In this document: positions 55,713-63,174 of the stretch, piece after piece
Numbering within the stretch: the stretch's first letter is position 1
How the letters are laid out: each line of letters starts with the position of its first letter
DNA from: Doryteuthis pealeii
Lineage: Eukaryota > Mollusca > Cephalopoda > Myopsida > Loliginidae
Direction of reading: 5' to 3'
Assembly: GCA_023376005.1 (NCBI GenBank)
Contig: CM042139.1
Location: forward strand, 143,215,664-143,279,663
DNA: 64,000 nucleotides
Made by a program: the position numbers and the translations under genes
The notes under the pieces: model-generated
Seen by the model: only the letters and a program-made list of their open reading frames with translations
What the model was told of the DNA's origin: nothing
Databases searched by the model: none

Positions 55713-56436
55713 TAAGCAGTGCTCAATATCATGGATAGAACATTTATATCATAGTTAATGTGAACATGGAGTCAATGGCACTTGGTTATTGACATTTTCT
55801 TGCCTATGTGATTTTCATTTTATCATAAGTGCTAGAAGGCAGTGGCTGAGGGTCAACCACCAAATTATTAATACACATGAAGTTGTTTCTTCTAATCTAT
55901 TGATACACATGAAGTTAATGAAATATCTAATAAAAATTATTTCTACTAATATATTGATATAAATTGAGTTGATAAAATATTTCTACCAGTTTATTAAAAC
56001 TCATGAAGTTAATAAAAATATATTCCAATATATTGATACACATGATGCTAATGGAACAAAGATTATTTCTACCAATTTATTAATACACATGAAGTTAATG
56101 AAAATTATTTCTACCAGTTTATAAAACCAAACCAAATAAACTAACCTCAGCAGTTTATATTGAAATCTTACATCAAATTCTATATTAAGATCTAAAATTG
56201 TATATTTAAATCTTGCCTCATATTTTTTGTTGGATTATTTCCACAGATTTTATATTGTAATTTTTACTTAAAATATTATGATGGATTGTTACATCAACTT
56301 GTATGTTTTTGTTTTTTTTCTAGGGAAATATGTTGGCAATCGGCCTATTAAGCTAAGGAAAGGCTCCTGGAAAGAAAGAAACATCGAAATCGTTCGAAAG
56401 AAGGACAAGGAAAAGAAAAGATTAGGTTTGCGATGA
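34724..56436 (+). CDS. RBM42: RNA-binding protein 42 (five exons)
   Basis: Joining 34,724-34,776, 43,123-43,301, 44,683-45,456, 55,052-55,246 and 56,324-56,436 gives an open frame of 437 codons plus TGA; every junction is GT-AG and keeps phase. The N-terminus (KLKEMEEEMDRFEQEI) is a short coiled coil. Residues ~82-195 are rich in proline, methionine and glycine, and ~255-315 is acidic then lysine-rich. The RRM spans about 338-412, with RNP2 IFCGDL (340-345) and RNP1 KGYGFVSF (379-386). The end, KEKKRLGLR, is the characteristic RBM42 terminus. Known RBM42 proteins bind RNA with hnRNP K and associate with spliceosomal U4/U6.U5 tri-snRNP and mRNA; that role is inferred here from homology. Human RBM42 is slightly longer, about 480 residues. 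Introns of 8.3, 1.4, 9.6 and 1.1 kb are packed with transposons. Confidence 0.95.
34777..35654. other. RBM42 intron 1, proximal part
   Basis: AT-rich intronic DNA; no repeat recognised. Confidence 0.4.
35655..35824. mobile_element. possible inverted end of a TAGGTACC-related element
   Basis: 'taggtactgccaatt' followed by a C-rich tract 'ccacccccacccccg' and 'gattgaaactt' resembles the complement of the family's 3' end (TAGGTACCACCAATT, C tract, 'aatgaaact'). The similarity is loose. Confidence 0.3.
35825..38763 (+). mobile_element. TAGGTACC transposon, outer copy, interrupted by a second copy
   Basis: The left part (35,825-36,685) and right part (38,241-38,763) together follow the order of copy 1, and the right part ends GGTGGTACCTA at 38,763. 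The first ~20 bases of the 5' terminus are lost; homology begins at 'gtttatgccatcttgaa'. The interruption is the inner copy at 36,686-38,240, whose target duplication TTGTACAT is derived from this element. Confidence 0.8.
36686..38240 (+). mobile_element. TAGGTACC transposon, inner intact copy
   Basis: 1,555 bp, starting TAGGTACCACCA and ending TGGTGGTACCTA, flanked by perfect 8-bp duplications TTGTACAT (36,678-36,685 and 38,241-38,248). No coding frame of note. It contains the imperfect palindrome CGGAAATAGATATTTCCG near the left end, C/G-homopolymer tracts near the right end, and many T/A runs. It must be mobilised in trans. Confidence 0.9.
38764..39164. other. intronic DNA, nothing recognised
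   Basis: AT-rich, no matched repeat. Confidence 0.4.
39165..40085. repeat. large imperfect inverted repeat (~430-bp arms)
   Basis: The left arm, with 'atataaggtaaaatctttta', 'ataactaaatgaatctttga', 'tatttatttacatttgcacc' and 'tgaattaaagaaaattt', recurs as its complement, in reverse order, up to about 40,085. The centre is near 39,630. Arms differ by many substitutions and a long T run at 39,930. It is an ancient foldback element or an inverted duplication. Confidence 0.75.
40165..40200. repeat. (TA)n(TG)n microsatellite
   Basis: About ten TA and then six TG units. Confidence 0.9.
40607..42938 (+). mobile_element. TAGCATT DNA transposon, copy A (RBM42 intron 1)
   Basis: 2,332 bp bounded by TAGCATT and AATGCTA and flanked by 7-bp duplications CTAGTCC (40,600-40,606 and 42,939-42,945). 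It is closely similar to copy B at 45,952-48,540. It has no long open frame. Internally it consists of diverged tandem units of about 565 bp, marked by 'caatttctcg' near 40,667 and 41,235 and a weaker third near 41,797. Relative to copy B it lacks a 9-bp direct-repeat step just inside the left end and about 250 bp elsewhere. Confidence 0.9.
43123..43301 (+). CDS. RBM42: RBM42 exon 2
   Basis: Completes codon 18, codes residues 19-77 and gives the first base of codon 78. Content (FEQEILTPSDEPRMIIGANT...) aligns with the conserved N-terminal segment of RBM42. Acceptor follows a T-rich tract; the donor is the weaker GTTTGT. Confidence 0.9.
43400..43478 (-). repeat. SINE family A, 3' fragment, inverted
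   Basis: 'gtgagggagtttatctcctt' and 'agcactagacca' are the complement of the family A body. The fragment sits head-on against the plus-strand copy that starts at 43,485. Confidence 0.6.
43485..43740 (+). repeat. tRNA-derived SINE, family A, copy 2
   Basis: The head is 'tagttcagtcgatagagta' with box B 'gggttcaataac'. The body includes 'caattcagcgcatgagtaac' and 'gggatagactccctcac'. It lies in RBM42 intron 2. Confidence 0.75.
43980..44606 (+). mobile_element. non-autonomous Helitron-like element, copy 2
   Basis: It starts TCTTTTATTATAATGGAG with (GTCT)n. It ends with hairpin ACCC-AGA-GGGT, eleven bases, then CTAG followed by T, as in Helitrons (5' TC, hairpin, CTRR, insertion between A and T). 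627 bp, no coding frame. Its end lies 76 bases before exon 3 of RBM42. Confidence 0.7.
44683..45456 (+). CDS. RBM42: RBM42 exon 3
   Basis: A 774-nt exon coding residues 78-336 (partly): polyproline blocks (residues 82-89 and around 100-110), a Met/Pro/Gly-rich stretch, a Ser/Thr-rich stretch, an acidic patch and the lysine-rich KREKKEKKRKFIRTAAGQIW. It ends WVT plus one base at donor GTAAGT. In the protein this is the disordered region before the RRM. Confidence 0.95.
45573..45700 (+). pseudogene. duplicated 3' end of RBM42 exon 3 plus donor and intron start
   Basis: It repeats 45,408-45,534: 'caaatatgggaagatca', 'actcttt', 'aatgggtaa', then 'actgtatcctact' and 'gaccaatcagaacacttc'. The donor GGGTAAGT has become AGGTTAAGT. 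It codes AADQIWEDQTLSKWVI and then a stop if read through. Confidence 0.8.
45885..45932 (+). repeat. SINE common tail fragment
   Basis: 'ggcatagaataactcaagat' followed by 'gggttgatgtgcc' matches the shared SINE tail. Confidence 0.5.
45952..48540 (+). mobile_element. TAGCATT DNA transposon, copy B (RBM42 intron 3)
   Basis: 2,589 bp from TAGCATTACAAGCATTTAG to GGGAATGCTA, flanked by exact 7-bp duplications ACTTCAC (45,945-45,951 and 48,541-48,547). It has the same internal ~565-bp units as copy A. No protein-coding frame; it includes TGACGTCA near 46,568. Confidence 0.9.
48548..49084. other. intronic DNA, nothing recognised
   Basis: No matched repeat. A short duplicated word, 'gtttcaagtaact', occurs near 49,018 and 49,069. 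Confidence 0.4.
49085..49320 (+). repeat. tRNA-derived SINE, family A, copy 3
   Basis: 'ctcagtcggtagagcatcca', degenerate box B, then 'aacaatctccatggtctagc' and 'ggggataggctccc'. Confidence 0.7.
49610..49905 (+). repeat. tRNA-derived SINE (same type as 12,812-13,355)
   Basis: The head 'gcttattgtaatggttatca' with box B-like 'attcaaatcctggtc' is followed by a body with 'aactatgggtaaattgtagg', 'gtctcggagaagg' and 'acatcctgctatggcggagg'. Confidence 0.65.
49911..50320. mobile_element. long hairpin element flanked by 13-bp direct repeats
   Basis: Arms of about 170 bp (from TGGTTGAGAATAGAGGAA at 49,922 and its complement ending at 50,272) surround a spacer of about 15-30 bases. CATGCTTGATATA occurs at 49,910-49,922 and 50,308-50,320, which may be a target duplication. 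Arms are highly similar, so the element is young. No coding capacity. Confidence 0.75.
50388..50630 (+). repeat. interspersed repeat, family C
   Basis: It opens with (CATCAT)n and 'aagttgtgctgacagcac', then 'cagcatccagtgtctgcaca' and 'agtccacaggggaacgtcac'. Confidence 0.65.
50631..51259. other. intronic DNA, nothing recognised
   Basis: No repeat match and no exon bounded by splice sites that I can support. Confidence 0.4.
51260..51749. mobile_element. LTR-like repeat, copy 2
   Basis: It has the same termini as 14,869-15,401 (TGTTATATA at left, TTATGTAACA at right) and shared internal words ('gcaagactttgtttttt', 'atctttattaa'). The middle is diverged. No clear target duplication. Confidence 0.5.
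51750..51850 (+). repeat. family C repeat, distal fragment
   Basis: 'gctgcttctaggatttgttc' and 'agttcccatttagctttt' match the distal part of family C. Confidence 0.55.
51868..52055 (+). repeat. 5S rRNA-derived SINE
   Basis: 51,868-51,990 aligns along its whole length with 5S rRNA: GATCACTGAAGTTAAGCAG (box A region), TACTTAATTGGGTGACCAC (box C region) and GGTACTGTAAGC at the end. It differs at many positions, so it is not a functional 5S gene. It is followed by 'gggttgatatgccgtaaaac', the tail shared with tRNA-derived SINEs here. This is the SINE3 type of organisation. Confidence 0.8.
52226..52325 (+). repeat. tRNA-like SINE head, family B
   Basis: 'ggagtccctgtggtgtaatg' and 'taacatgctggactg' match other family B heads. 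It is joined directly to LINE sequence, without body or tail. Confidence 0.6.
52340..52730 (+). pseudogene. LINE ORF2 C-terminus with CCHC zinc knuckle
   Basis: The frame contains SRLRIGHTRLTHSYILKQEQ followed by C-x2-C-x7-H-x4-C (CETCQTTLTVKHLFMKC). This is the tail after the RNase H domain in I/Nimb/Jockey-type LINEs. Frame is open to the stop at 52,728-52,730 but lacks all upstream domains: a 5'-truncated insertion. Confidence 0.7.
52729..53165 (+). repeat. three-unit tandem repeat in the LINE 3' region
   Basis: Units begin 'aatgttgaaattttcagaca' or variants near 52,729, 52,918 and 53,086. Each has 'gcaaaaggtaattt', 'ttttgttctttaaatc' and 'ccaaaatnacc'. They follow the LINE stop codon directly, so they form its 3' UTR. 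Confidence 0.75.
53166..53804. other. intronic DNA, nothing recognised
   Basis: A G run follows a T run near 53,419-53,437; otherwise unremarkable. Confidence 0.4.
53805..53940 (+). repeat. tRNA-like SINE fragment
   Basis: 'cacatggtgtaatggttagg' resembles a tRNA head and is followed by 'ttcagttcaagttctcc' in box B position. Confidence 0.5.
53959..54172. mobile_element. GGACCATATG foldback MITE, copy 1
   Basis: 214 bp; nearly the whole element is an inverted repeat, from GGACCATATGACCTTT at left to its complement at right, with arms of about 90 bp. Perfect 8-bp duplications ACTTTTCT flank it (53,951-53,958 and 54,173-54,180). Copy 2 is at 62,164-62,400. Confidence 0.85.
54181..55051. other. 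distal RBM42 intron 3, nothing recognised
   Basis: AT-rich; ends in a pyrimidine-rich acceptor. Confidence 0.4.
55052..55246 (+). CDS. RBM42: RBM42 exon 4 (RRM)
   Basis: Codes most of the RRM: DDFRIFCGDLGNEVTDEVLT through KAKVVRDKRS, KTKGYGFVSFRDP and AMREMN. RNP2 and RNP1 aromatic residues are present. Donor GTAAGT; the junction splits the Gly401 codon. Confidence 0.95.
55310..55352. repeat. (TA)n microsatellite
   Basis: About twenty TA units. Confidence 0.95.
55636..55710. repeat. (AC)n(TA)n compound microsatellite
   Basis: About fourteen AC units, then TA units. Confidence 0.95.
55862..56130. repeat. degenerate ~50-60-bp tandem repeat
   Basis: Repeated 'attnatacacatgaagttaat' and 'attatttctaccan' words recur about five times with irregular spacing. 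Confidence 0.7.
56324..56436 (+). CDS. RBM42: RBM42 exon 5 (C-terminus)
   Basis: Completes the RRM and codes the conserved C-terminal tail (KYVGNRPIKLRKGSWKERNI and then KKRLGLR) before TGA at 56,434-56,436. Confidence 0.95.
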
Positions 56437-56536
56437 AATAATGATTTTAGTATTGTTTTTCTTTTGAAAGGTTGCTTTTCCTTTTTTTTCTTATCATTGT
56501 ATTTTCCCTTCATTTCTATTAATAGACATGGCTGTA

Positions 56537-56553
56537 AATAAATTCATAATAAA
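56537..56553 (+). terminator. RBM42 poly(A) signals
   Basis: Two AATAAA hexamers, at 56,537-56,542 and 56,548-56,553, about 100 bases after the stop codon. No other AATAAA lies closer to the stop, so one of these is the likely cleavage signal. Confidence 0.75.
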
Positions 56554-56689
56554 AAATTAAAAAAACAGTCTGATTTTTATTTTAGGATTTTTGTGTTTTC
56601 TTCTTTTCAATATTTATTATTGTCACATGATCATATATGGCTGAAACTTTGGTTTAAACTTTTGGTTTTGGAAGTCCTACTGATACATA

Positions 56690-57215
56690 ATCACGGTACC
56701 AAATCATATGTTGTATAGTCCAGCATTATTTCAGAAGTTGTTGGATCTCTGGTCACTGCACCTGTATATGTGGTACCATCATCTCCCTGGGATTGGCATT
56801 CTCTTGATGTCACTGCTCCTCTTCTTGGTTGAACCGTTTTCGCAAGTTGGGAATGTCTCGTGCTGCTTCCTCTCACTTGGTTACTTGCATTAAGAACAGA
56901 CAGAATTTTACCGGTATAAGTTTGAATTTTTCCTGGATACATTCGACCCACAAACTCGTGGGGACAGGAATAGTAGAGACAGAGAACTCACCTGCCTAAA
57001 TGGGCTCCCAATTCGGCCAGCTTATATCGTATTCACCTAACTTGACTTGGTCCTGCCTTCTTTGCTTCTGGCTGACTGCCTACGCCTATCACACCTTCTT
57101 CTGGTCAGACCACCTACTTTCTTTCAATCACTGGCCTTTTCTGAATCTACTAAAAAATTCTTAGAACTAATCTTCAATCCTGAACAAAAGATGGCAAGAC
57201 ACACTGTCTCTTTTC
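56690..57215 (-). repeat. interspersed repeat, family I, copy 2
   Basis: This is the inverted match of 31,450-32,190. Here one frame (56,691-56,951, minus) stays open, reading GRMYPGKIQTYTGKILSVLN, while the other copy is broken. Possibly the end of a retroelement. Confidence 0.5.
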
Positions 57216-57406
57216 CTATCTGTTTTTGGGGTATCATATTTGTTTGTTGACCCTCATAAGATTTTCTGTTGATTTTGTTTTTTTCTTTTCTTTTTTTTCT
57301 TTCTTTCTTTCTTTAACCATAACACAACACCACTTCCTCAATTCTCTAGACCATCAATGTTATACATATTCTTTTAAAATTATACAAATTTGAAGTCATT
57401 TTGAGG

Positions 57407-57655
57407 GAGTCACTGTGGTTTAGTGTCTAACGTGCTGGACTGCAACATCATAGTTAGCGAGTCTGAACTCCAGTTGCGCTATTACATTCACTTTCAAACT
57501 ACTACCCTTGGAATAGGTATGAAACCCCACCATTCCTCCAGCTATAGGTTAAATAGTACAACTCCTGTTCTTTTACAAGGATGACTTTGGCATTAAATAA
57601 CCCCTGAAAATTGATATATCATTAAACAAATAAACCAAACCAAACTATGAAGTCA
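57407..57655 (+). repeat. tRNA-derived SINE, family B, complete
   Basis: Head 'ggagtcactgtggtttagtg', 'taacgtgctggactgcaaca' and box B-like 'gagtctgaactccag'. The body has 'ggttaaatagtacaactcct' and the tail 'ggcattaaataaccc...ttgatatatcattaaac'. Compare 63,172-63,370. Confidence 0.75.
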
Positions 57656-57689
57656 TTTTATATGCTTACATCTACAAATAAATCTTGTC

Positions 57690-58090
57690 TATTAAGAATT
57701 CTTCCAAGCTGTGGCCGTGTCAGTACCACTGAATTGTTGCACAACTTTGACTGACAAAATGCCTGGAAAAAAGCTGGCAACTACACAACGATGCTGTATA
57801 CAGTTTTTAACAAATCTTGGAAGCAAGCACCTTTAAAAATATCAGCTTGTTGGCCAACACTATTGTGTCCATGTGTAGGAGTCCATAGGGGAACATCACT
57901 TATTAGTTCGTCCTTACTTCTCCAGAGATGCCAAGCGTGTCTTGTTCATCTTACTTTGGTAATTTGTGAGATGGAAGGTAAGTGGCCATACATCTGCTAT
58001 TTTGTAGGATACTGCTTCCAGGATTTGTTAGAAACTGCACGCAGCATTCTTGTGTAGTTCCCATCTAGCTTTTTCTCTAGGCATTTTGTC
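57690..58090 (+). repeat. interspersed repeat, family C
   Basis: Words in family C order: 'ttgtgtccatgtgtagga', 'gtccataggggaacatcact', 'ccaagcgtgtcttgttcat', 'gatactgcttccaggatttg'. Confidence 0.6.
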
Positions 58091-58282
58091 CAAGTTTCAC
58101 CAGTATCTATGATATTGAATAATAAACCCATTTGGTCTCCAGCTGTTAAATAGAGACTGTGGAAAGATATTGACTGAGGGAACTTTGACTCTCAACCACA
58201 GACAAGAATCAATTTAATGAATGATTTTATGTTAGATGTACAAGAAAGAATTAATTAAATGTAATCAAGTCAAGCAGAAGGT

Positions 58283-58395
58283 AAGTAACCTTTTCACCAT
58301 GGGTAGGATGGGACACTTGGTCACAAGTATGCTATTCCATAGTAGTGGATCTGCAAGACTAGCTTCTTAACCATTACCCTACGACAGACAATCCA
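58283..58395 (-). repeat. tRNA-like SINE fragment
   Basis: The complement reads 'gtagggtaatggttaagaag' and 'ctagtcttgcagatccac', similar to 9,985-10,205. Confidence 0.5.
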
Positions 58396-58424
58396 AGTCA
58401 AGCAGAAGGTAAGGTAAAGTAAAA

Positions 58425-58625
58425 GGTAAAGTCGTCGGGGTAGCCTAAAGTCAGTATCAGACAGCGAGGGAGTCTATCTCTTTTTCACTAGTACTAGACC
58501 AAGGAGATTGTTTTTGTGTCTGAGATGGAGCACTGCATCTACAATCAGCTCCTTACTTTACTGCATAGATCCCTGTGCTACTCGTACGTTAAGTTGGCGA
58601 GGACCAGTATCGAATGTCTAGATAC
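58425..58625 (-). repeat. tRNA-derived SINE, family A, minus copy
   Basis: The complement of the family A body: 'agcgagggagtctatctctt', 'agtactagaccaaggagatt' and 'ttggcgaggacca'. The box A part is missing. Confidence 0.7.
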
Positions 58626-58631
58626 TCGCAC

Positions 58632-59495
58632 ACAGAGGGTGCATATATTTGCTAGTTTTGATAGTATAGTTTCTGTGCAAATATTCTTTTTTTTTTTTTC
58701 ATTTTTTTTTATTTAAAAGATAGAAAATTTGGTGGTTGGTGAAAAATGGCAACTTTTTGTAACCTATTTTGTCTGTAAAATGAGTTCTAGAGCTTCCTTA
58801 CTCCTAAAAAATTGGTTTATAAAAGCATTTTTGGCCAAATGATTTCTGATTTGCAAAATTTTAATATATGTTGTAGCTCTGGTTCTGAGCAAATATCAAA
58901 CTATCATTTTGGTACAAATAATGTTCAATTTATGTGAAATGATAATAGGAAAAATTTTTGGTCAAAGATGCAGTGCCACATCAGGATATTGATCTTGTTT
59001 CGAAAAAATCAGAAATCATTAATAACTTAAAATTGGTTGACTTTAAAACTAACTTGATAGCATTATTGGATTCCTTGGGCAAAAATGCTTTTATAAACCA
59101 ATTTTTAGTTGTAGGGAAGCTCTAGAACTCATTTTACAGACAAAATAGATTACAAAAAGTTGCTATTTTTCACCAAATTTGGAGAGCTAAAAATCGACAT
59201 ACAATCAAATTTTGTGGATTGTCTAATGTTAACATAGTCCACACCTGGAAAAAATGGAAGTGGGTGAGTGACAATTATACTTTTTACTGGATGAGTTGAC
59301 ATGGAATTACCCATTGTGCATTTTATGGAGAAGGTACTGTTGATTATTATTAGTTGTTTGTTATGCCTCCTTGGGCATATCTCCTTTTTTCTATCAAATA
59401 AAAATATGAAAATTAAAAAAAAAAAAAAAGAAACAAAAAGAATATTTGCACAGACTCTATACTATTAAAACTAGCAAATATATGCACCCTCTGGG
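58632..59495. repeat. nested inverted repeat with Helitron-type ends
   Basis: The outer arms (58,632-58,692 and 59,437-59,495) both carry GGTGCATATATTTGCTAG in opposite orientation. The inner arms (58,724-58,830 and 59,077-59,190) share 'aaatgagttctagagcttcc' and 'ttggtttataaaagcatttt' as complements. The right side has about 250 extra bases between inner and outer arm. Confidence 0.75.
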
Positions 59496-59865
59496 TGAAA
59501 GTATTTAAGTTTTAATGTAATAAAATATATTAAATTAGAAAAGCTAATGAAACTAAATAAGAATGCATATAAAAAGATTTGAAACAGAGGTGGGTATGAT
59601 CTAAAAATAGAACAACTGAAACTTACTCTTCCATCACTCCAGTCTTTCATTGCTAAATTTTCCTAATTGAACTATTTAGTTAAATTAGGAAGTAAAGAAT
59701 AAAAACACAATTATTTCTTTTACTTAATGGATTTATTTTAAGATTTATCCCCAAGATTTTTTCTCATATTCATTAAGATAAAACCAAACAATTAGGAAGA
59801 GTAGTAATATAGTTTTGGTTACTAACAGACAAACACAATCTCCATTATAATATTAATATAATATC
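59471..59865 (-). mobile_element. non-autonomous Helitron-like element, copy 3
   Basis: On the minus strand it ends with hairpin ACCC-AGA-GGGT, GCATATATTTGCTAG and then T. Its 5' part contains 'ataatggagattgtgtttgt' as in 43,990-44,015. Shorter than copy 2 through internal loss. Confidence 0.65.
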
Positions 59866-60007
59866 TATATACAGATAAAATTTTGTAAGTAATTTATCCA
59901 ATAGTTCTTAAAAATGCCCTCTTAAATTCTTTTTCTTACAATTGTTTTTAAATTTTCCAAATTATTCTTAAATCTTTTTACACTATTGCTGTTTTTAATC
60001 TGATTAA

Positions 60008-60044
<37 letters not shown>
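60008..60044. repeat. (TA)n microsatellite
   Basis: About eighteen TA units. Confidence 0.95.
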
Positions 60045-60046
<2 letters not shown>

Positions 60047-60059
60047 TCTATTACCAAAA

Positions 60060-60600
60060 GAATCCCAGCCTTGTCAGCTGGAGTTTTAAAGTATACACGT
60101 GATGCTTAAGGATGAAACCCTGTTGGTTGAGCAATCTATGACATAAAACACTCCACTTTGGCCATACTTAGGCTAGACGGGCGGGCGGGCAGAGAGACCC
60201 CCTCCGATCAATCGGCTTGTCATGTCAAGTCCTAGCACCTATGTGATTGTCCCAACCGTATTGCCCTTATGGCAAGCCCCAATCCTTTTCATCATATATG
60301 TGCTAGAAGATGGTAGCTGAGGGTCTTAATGTCCTGGGTAGGACATTACTCTATCTGATGGGGAAGTTCCAATTCTGGACCTCTGGGGAATGTGGAGTAC
60401 TCCTTCATCACCATTAATTCCAGGTCCACTCTGACCCAGAGTGATAGTACCTGTTGGGGTCCCATCTATGGGTTAAATAAATAAAAAATCAGTTAAAAAA
60501 ATTGAGTTAAAAAAATGTGAGTACTCACCAAGAATGTATAAAACAAAATGTCTTTGGCATAAAATAACCCAACAAGGGTTAACATACCATAAACTCCAAC
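60060..60600 (+). repeat. SINE-like repeat, family D, longest copy
   Basis: It runs from 'cagccttgtcagctggagtt' through 'tagacgggcgggcgggcaga' and 'gtctgggtaggacatt'-like text to 'cccatctatgggtt'. It ends with the tail 'ggcataaaataacccaacaa', 'gggttaacataccataaac'. This gives the family a length of about 540 bp. Confidence 0.65.
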
Positions 60601-60602
60601 CA

Positions 60603-60896
60603 GCCAACCAAAAATATCCAATTGTTTGATATACTTGGTTTGTGAAATCTGCCTTGACAGTCAATTTCCAGTTTGCAGAGAAATGTTAAAAAATGTCTAC
60701 CATAATTAGAAATTCCATTTATTATTCTAAATGTTTCAGTTAGATCACTTCTCATTTTTCTTTTTAGTAAAGTAGTTAATCCTAATTTCACTAATTTCTC
60801 CCTATGACTGTAATCTTTTATTATTTTTATTAGTTTTGTCACTCTTTGAATGCTCTCCAATCTCAATCTTACACTGCAATTTCCATGTCTAGACAC
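60603..60896 (-). pseudogene. LINE reverse transcriptase C-terminal fragment
   Basis: The minus frame reads LESIQRVTKLIKIIKDYSHR, LVKLGLTTLLKRKMRSDLTE and TFRIINGI. This matches the pattern after the palm of Jockey/CR1-type LINE reverse transcriptases (QRR-TK...LGL-TL--RR-RGDLI--FKI-NG). The polymerase domain is absent. Confidence 0.65.
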
Positions 60897-60899
60897 AGG

Positions 60900-61625
60900 A
60901 TGGTATTAAATGACTTGAAATGTGTTGATATGCCATAAAACGATTAACAATTAATTAACTAATCAACTTTCATAACCATTGATTTTGTCCCCAAACATTC
61001 AGACCTCAAACCTTAATAATATCTAAACAAATAGTTGAAAATGGACATTTCTTATGTACACTAATCCCTGAGCTCTAGTCATTCATATTATGGGGAAAAT
61101 AATTTTAGGGGATTTGAGTAGGGTAAGTTTTGGTGGTAAGTTCCACAGTTAAAAGGTAAGACAGAATGAAAACAATTTTTAATTAATGAATTTTATATGA
61201 AAAAGGAAAGAGAAGGTTTGCAAATTAGTTGTCATTTGCGGGACTTATCTGTAGATTTTCATCCGGTCAACAAGTTCAAGTTTGTTGTGTTGAATGTGGT
61301 TTATCGAGTTGGCACTCGTGTCTTTTTTACAGTTCAAGATATAGGTTCACTGCCTGAAGTCCAAGATAGCACTGAGTTCAAATCTGGCTATCAACTACTA
61401 GGGGAGGGCATTGTCACCTATGAGGAGGTAGTGAGGAAGGCTTTCTGAGCTTTATGGTCAAGGCCCTCTACTCCACCCAGAATAAGCACCAAAAGTTTTT
61501 ATTAATTTGTCCTCTCATGGTCAGACTTATTCTTTGATTTAAATAAATTTTTTATATAGAGATTAAAGAAAGATTTTTAAAATCCTTGACTTTTGCCTTT
61601 GAGTAGACATATTTTTTTTATTGTT
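60900..61625. other. SINE-tail-like start, then nothing recognised
   Basis: A SINE-tail-like word 'gtgttgatatgccataaaac' lies at about 60,921. An 83-codon open stretch at 61,197-61,448 has no recognised similarity and no splice context, and I do not call it. Confidence 0.4.
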
Positions 61626-61629
61626 GGTA

Positions 61630-61965
61630 TCCTTCCATCTACTCTCGTAGATGGAGTAGTGTCCAAATGTTTTTTTGTACTACATAGCCTGGGCGGGTTG
61701 ATATGGAGGATGAGCTGTTGCCTAGGCAGCAAATCCCCCCTCTCCACACTGCTGCTGTAATCCAAAGGAAAGGTAAGAAGCCAATGCAGTTTGGCAGTGG
61801 TAGTATCGCAGGAGTTGCTGGGTAACACTGGAGTTCAGCATTACACATTCCTTAGGGACTCCAGCTCCAGATTTGTTTTGGGGGTTTACACAACCAACCA
61901 AAAGCCTTCTTCTTGGAGGGAATATGCAAGCATGTGGACCAATGGACAAAGTGCATCGAAAAAGG
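61630..61965. repeat. GC-rich interspersed-repeat-like block
   Basis: It contains 'ggatgagctgttgcctaggc', 'ctctccacactgctgctgta' and 'gcaggagttgctgggtaaca'. The composition and wording look like an old SINE/LINE piece, but only one copy is in this window. Confidence 0.3.
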
Positions 61966-62163
61966 AGACTATATAGAAAACTGATGTACTTTTAATGTAA
62001 ATAAGTTGAAAAAACAAGACTGTTGATAAGTTTTGACTCTCCCTCGTACATATAATATTTTCAAGGTGTGCTAAAAAGAAAAAATGTACTCATTTCAATG
62101 CAGAATAAAATATAAGCAAAAGTTACAATGGAAACAGAGTATTCAAACATTATCAAAACTTTT

Positions 62164-62400
62164 CGACCATATGACCTTTAAGCACCCCTTCCGCGATCTC
62201 GACTCGTGGGGACACTTTTCTCATTTACACTGTCAAAATCCAGTTGGTTGTTAGGGGTTAGGGTTAGGGGTTAGTTTTATTTTTTAAAAAACCTCTAAAA
62301 ATCGTCTGTTAACAATTAACCGGATTTTGACGGTGTAAATGGAAAAAATGTCCCCACAAATCGAGTTCGCAAAAAGGGGTGCCTAAAGGTTATATGGTCC
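62164..62400. mobile_element. GGACCATATG foldback MITE, copy 2
   Basis: It has the same ends as 53,959-54,172 (GACCATATGACCTTTA and complement) and the same stem words 'catttacactgtcaa'/'ttgacggtgtaaatg'. The loop holds GGGGTTAGGGTTAGGGGTTAG-like sequence near 62,250-62,273. Flanks are similar but not identical (aaactttt, aaaatttc). Confidence 0.8.
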
Positions 62401-62401
62401 A

Positions 62402-62857
62402 AAATTTCTCCTAAATATGATATTCAAATATGGATCTGTGTGTACCTGTATAGAAACTTTTGGAATGTTCCAGCAAATACTTAACTCACAGATGATTCCA
62501 TTACAGTTGTCATTACTACTTGACTTTCTTGCAAGGAGGCTGTCACGGTTAAAGCAAAGGAGTAACTCAAGCGAACATAAGAATGATGTAATTAAGCAAC
62601 ATAATGATTGTTTCAGCTACAGGGTCATTACTAAAATGTTAAGTATCTCTGTCAGTAACATTGGATTGATTATTATTCTAAAGTTTAAGAAGTTGGCCAC
62701 AATCAAAAACATTCTTTAAACAGAGAAAACTTTAGAAAACCTCTTCATGAGCAATTAAAAGTGTGCTAAATGTCAAATGGTAACTCAAAAAGATATCCAA
62801 GGTTATTCAAGAACAATAGTTTATTATTATTAATTAGATAATAATAATAAAGTAATT

Positions 62858-62860
<3 letters not shown>
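62402..62860. other. nothing recognised
   Basis: No matched repeat or credible exon. Confidence 0.4.

Positions 62861-62902
<42 letters not shown>
62861..62902. repeat. (TA)n microsatellite
   Basis: About twenty TA units, directly before a family A SINE. Confidence 0.95.
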
Positions 62903-62904
<2 letters not shown>

Positions 62905-62905
<1 letters not shown>

Positions 62906-63125
62906 GCCAGTTTAGCTCAGTTGGTAGAGCATTTGACTAGGAACCACATGGTTCCAGGTTTGATACCAGCCCTCGCCAACTCAGCGTATGGGTAGCACAG
63001 GGTTCTGATGGTAGGTTTGGCACTCCAACTCAGATGCCAAAACAATCTCCTTGGTCTAGCACTAGTGAAAATGGGATAGACTCTCTCGCTGTCTGGCTGA
63101 TACCGACTTTAGGCTACCCCGACGA
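62905..63125 (+). repeat. tRNA-derived SINE, family A, best-preserved copy
   Basis: Box A 'tagctcagttggtagagca' and box B 'aggtttgatacc' are clear. The body has 'ccaactcagcgtatgggtag', 'caatctccttggtctagcac' and 'accccgacgactt'. It is flanked by TA microsatellites on both sides. Confidence 0.8.
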
Positions 63126-63138
63126 CTTCTCTCTCTCT

Positions 63139-63139
63139 C

Positions 63140-63172
<33 letters not shown>
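63139..63172. repeat. (TA)n microsatellite
   Basis: About seventeen TA units. Confidence 0.95.

Positions 63173-63174
<2 letters not shown>

Noticed and set aside
61197..61448. 83-codon open frame
   Set aside because: No recognisable domain, no splice or promoter context, and length within chance expectation for this composition.
62249..62275. Interstitial telomere array
   Set aside because: Only about four imperfect TTAGGG-like units within a MITE loop; too short and degenerate for a telomeric relic.
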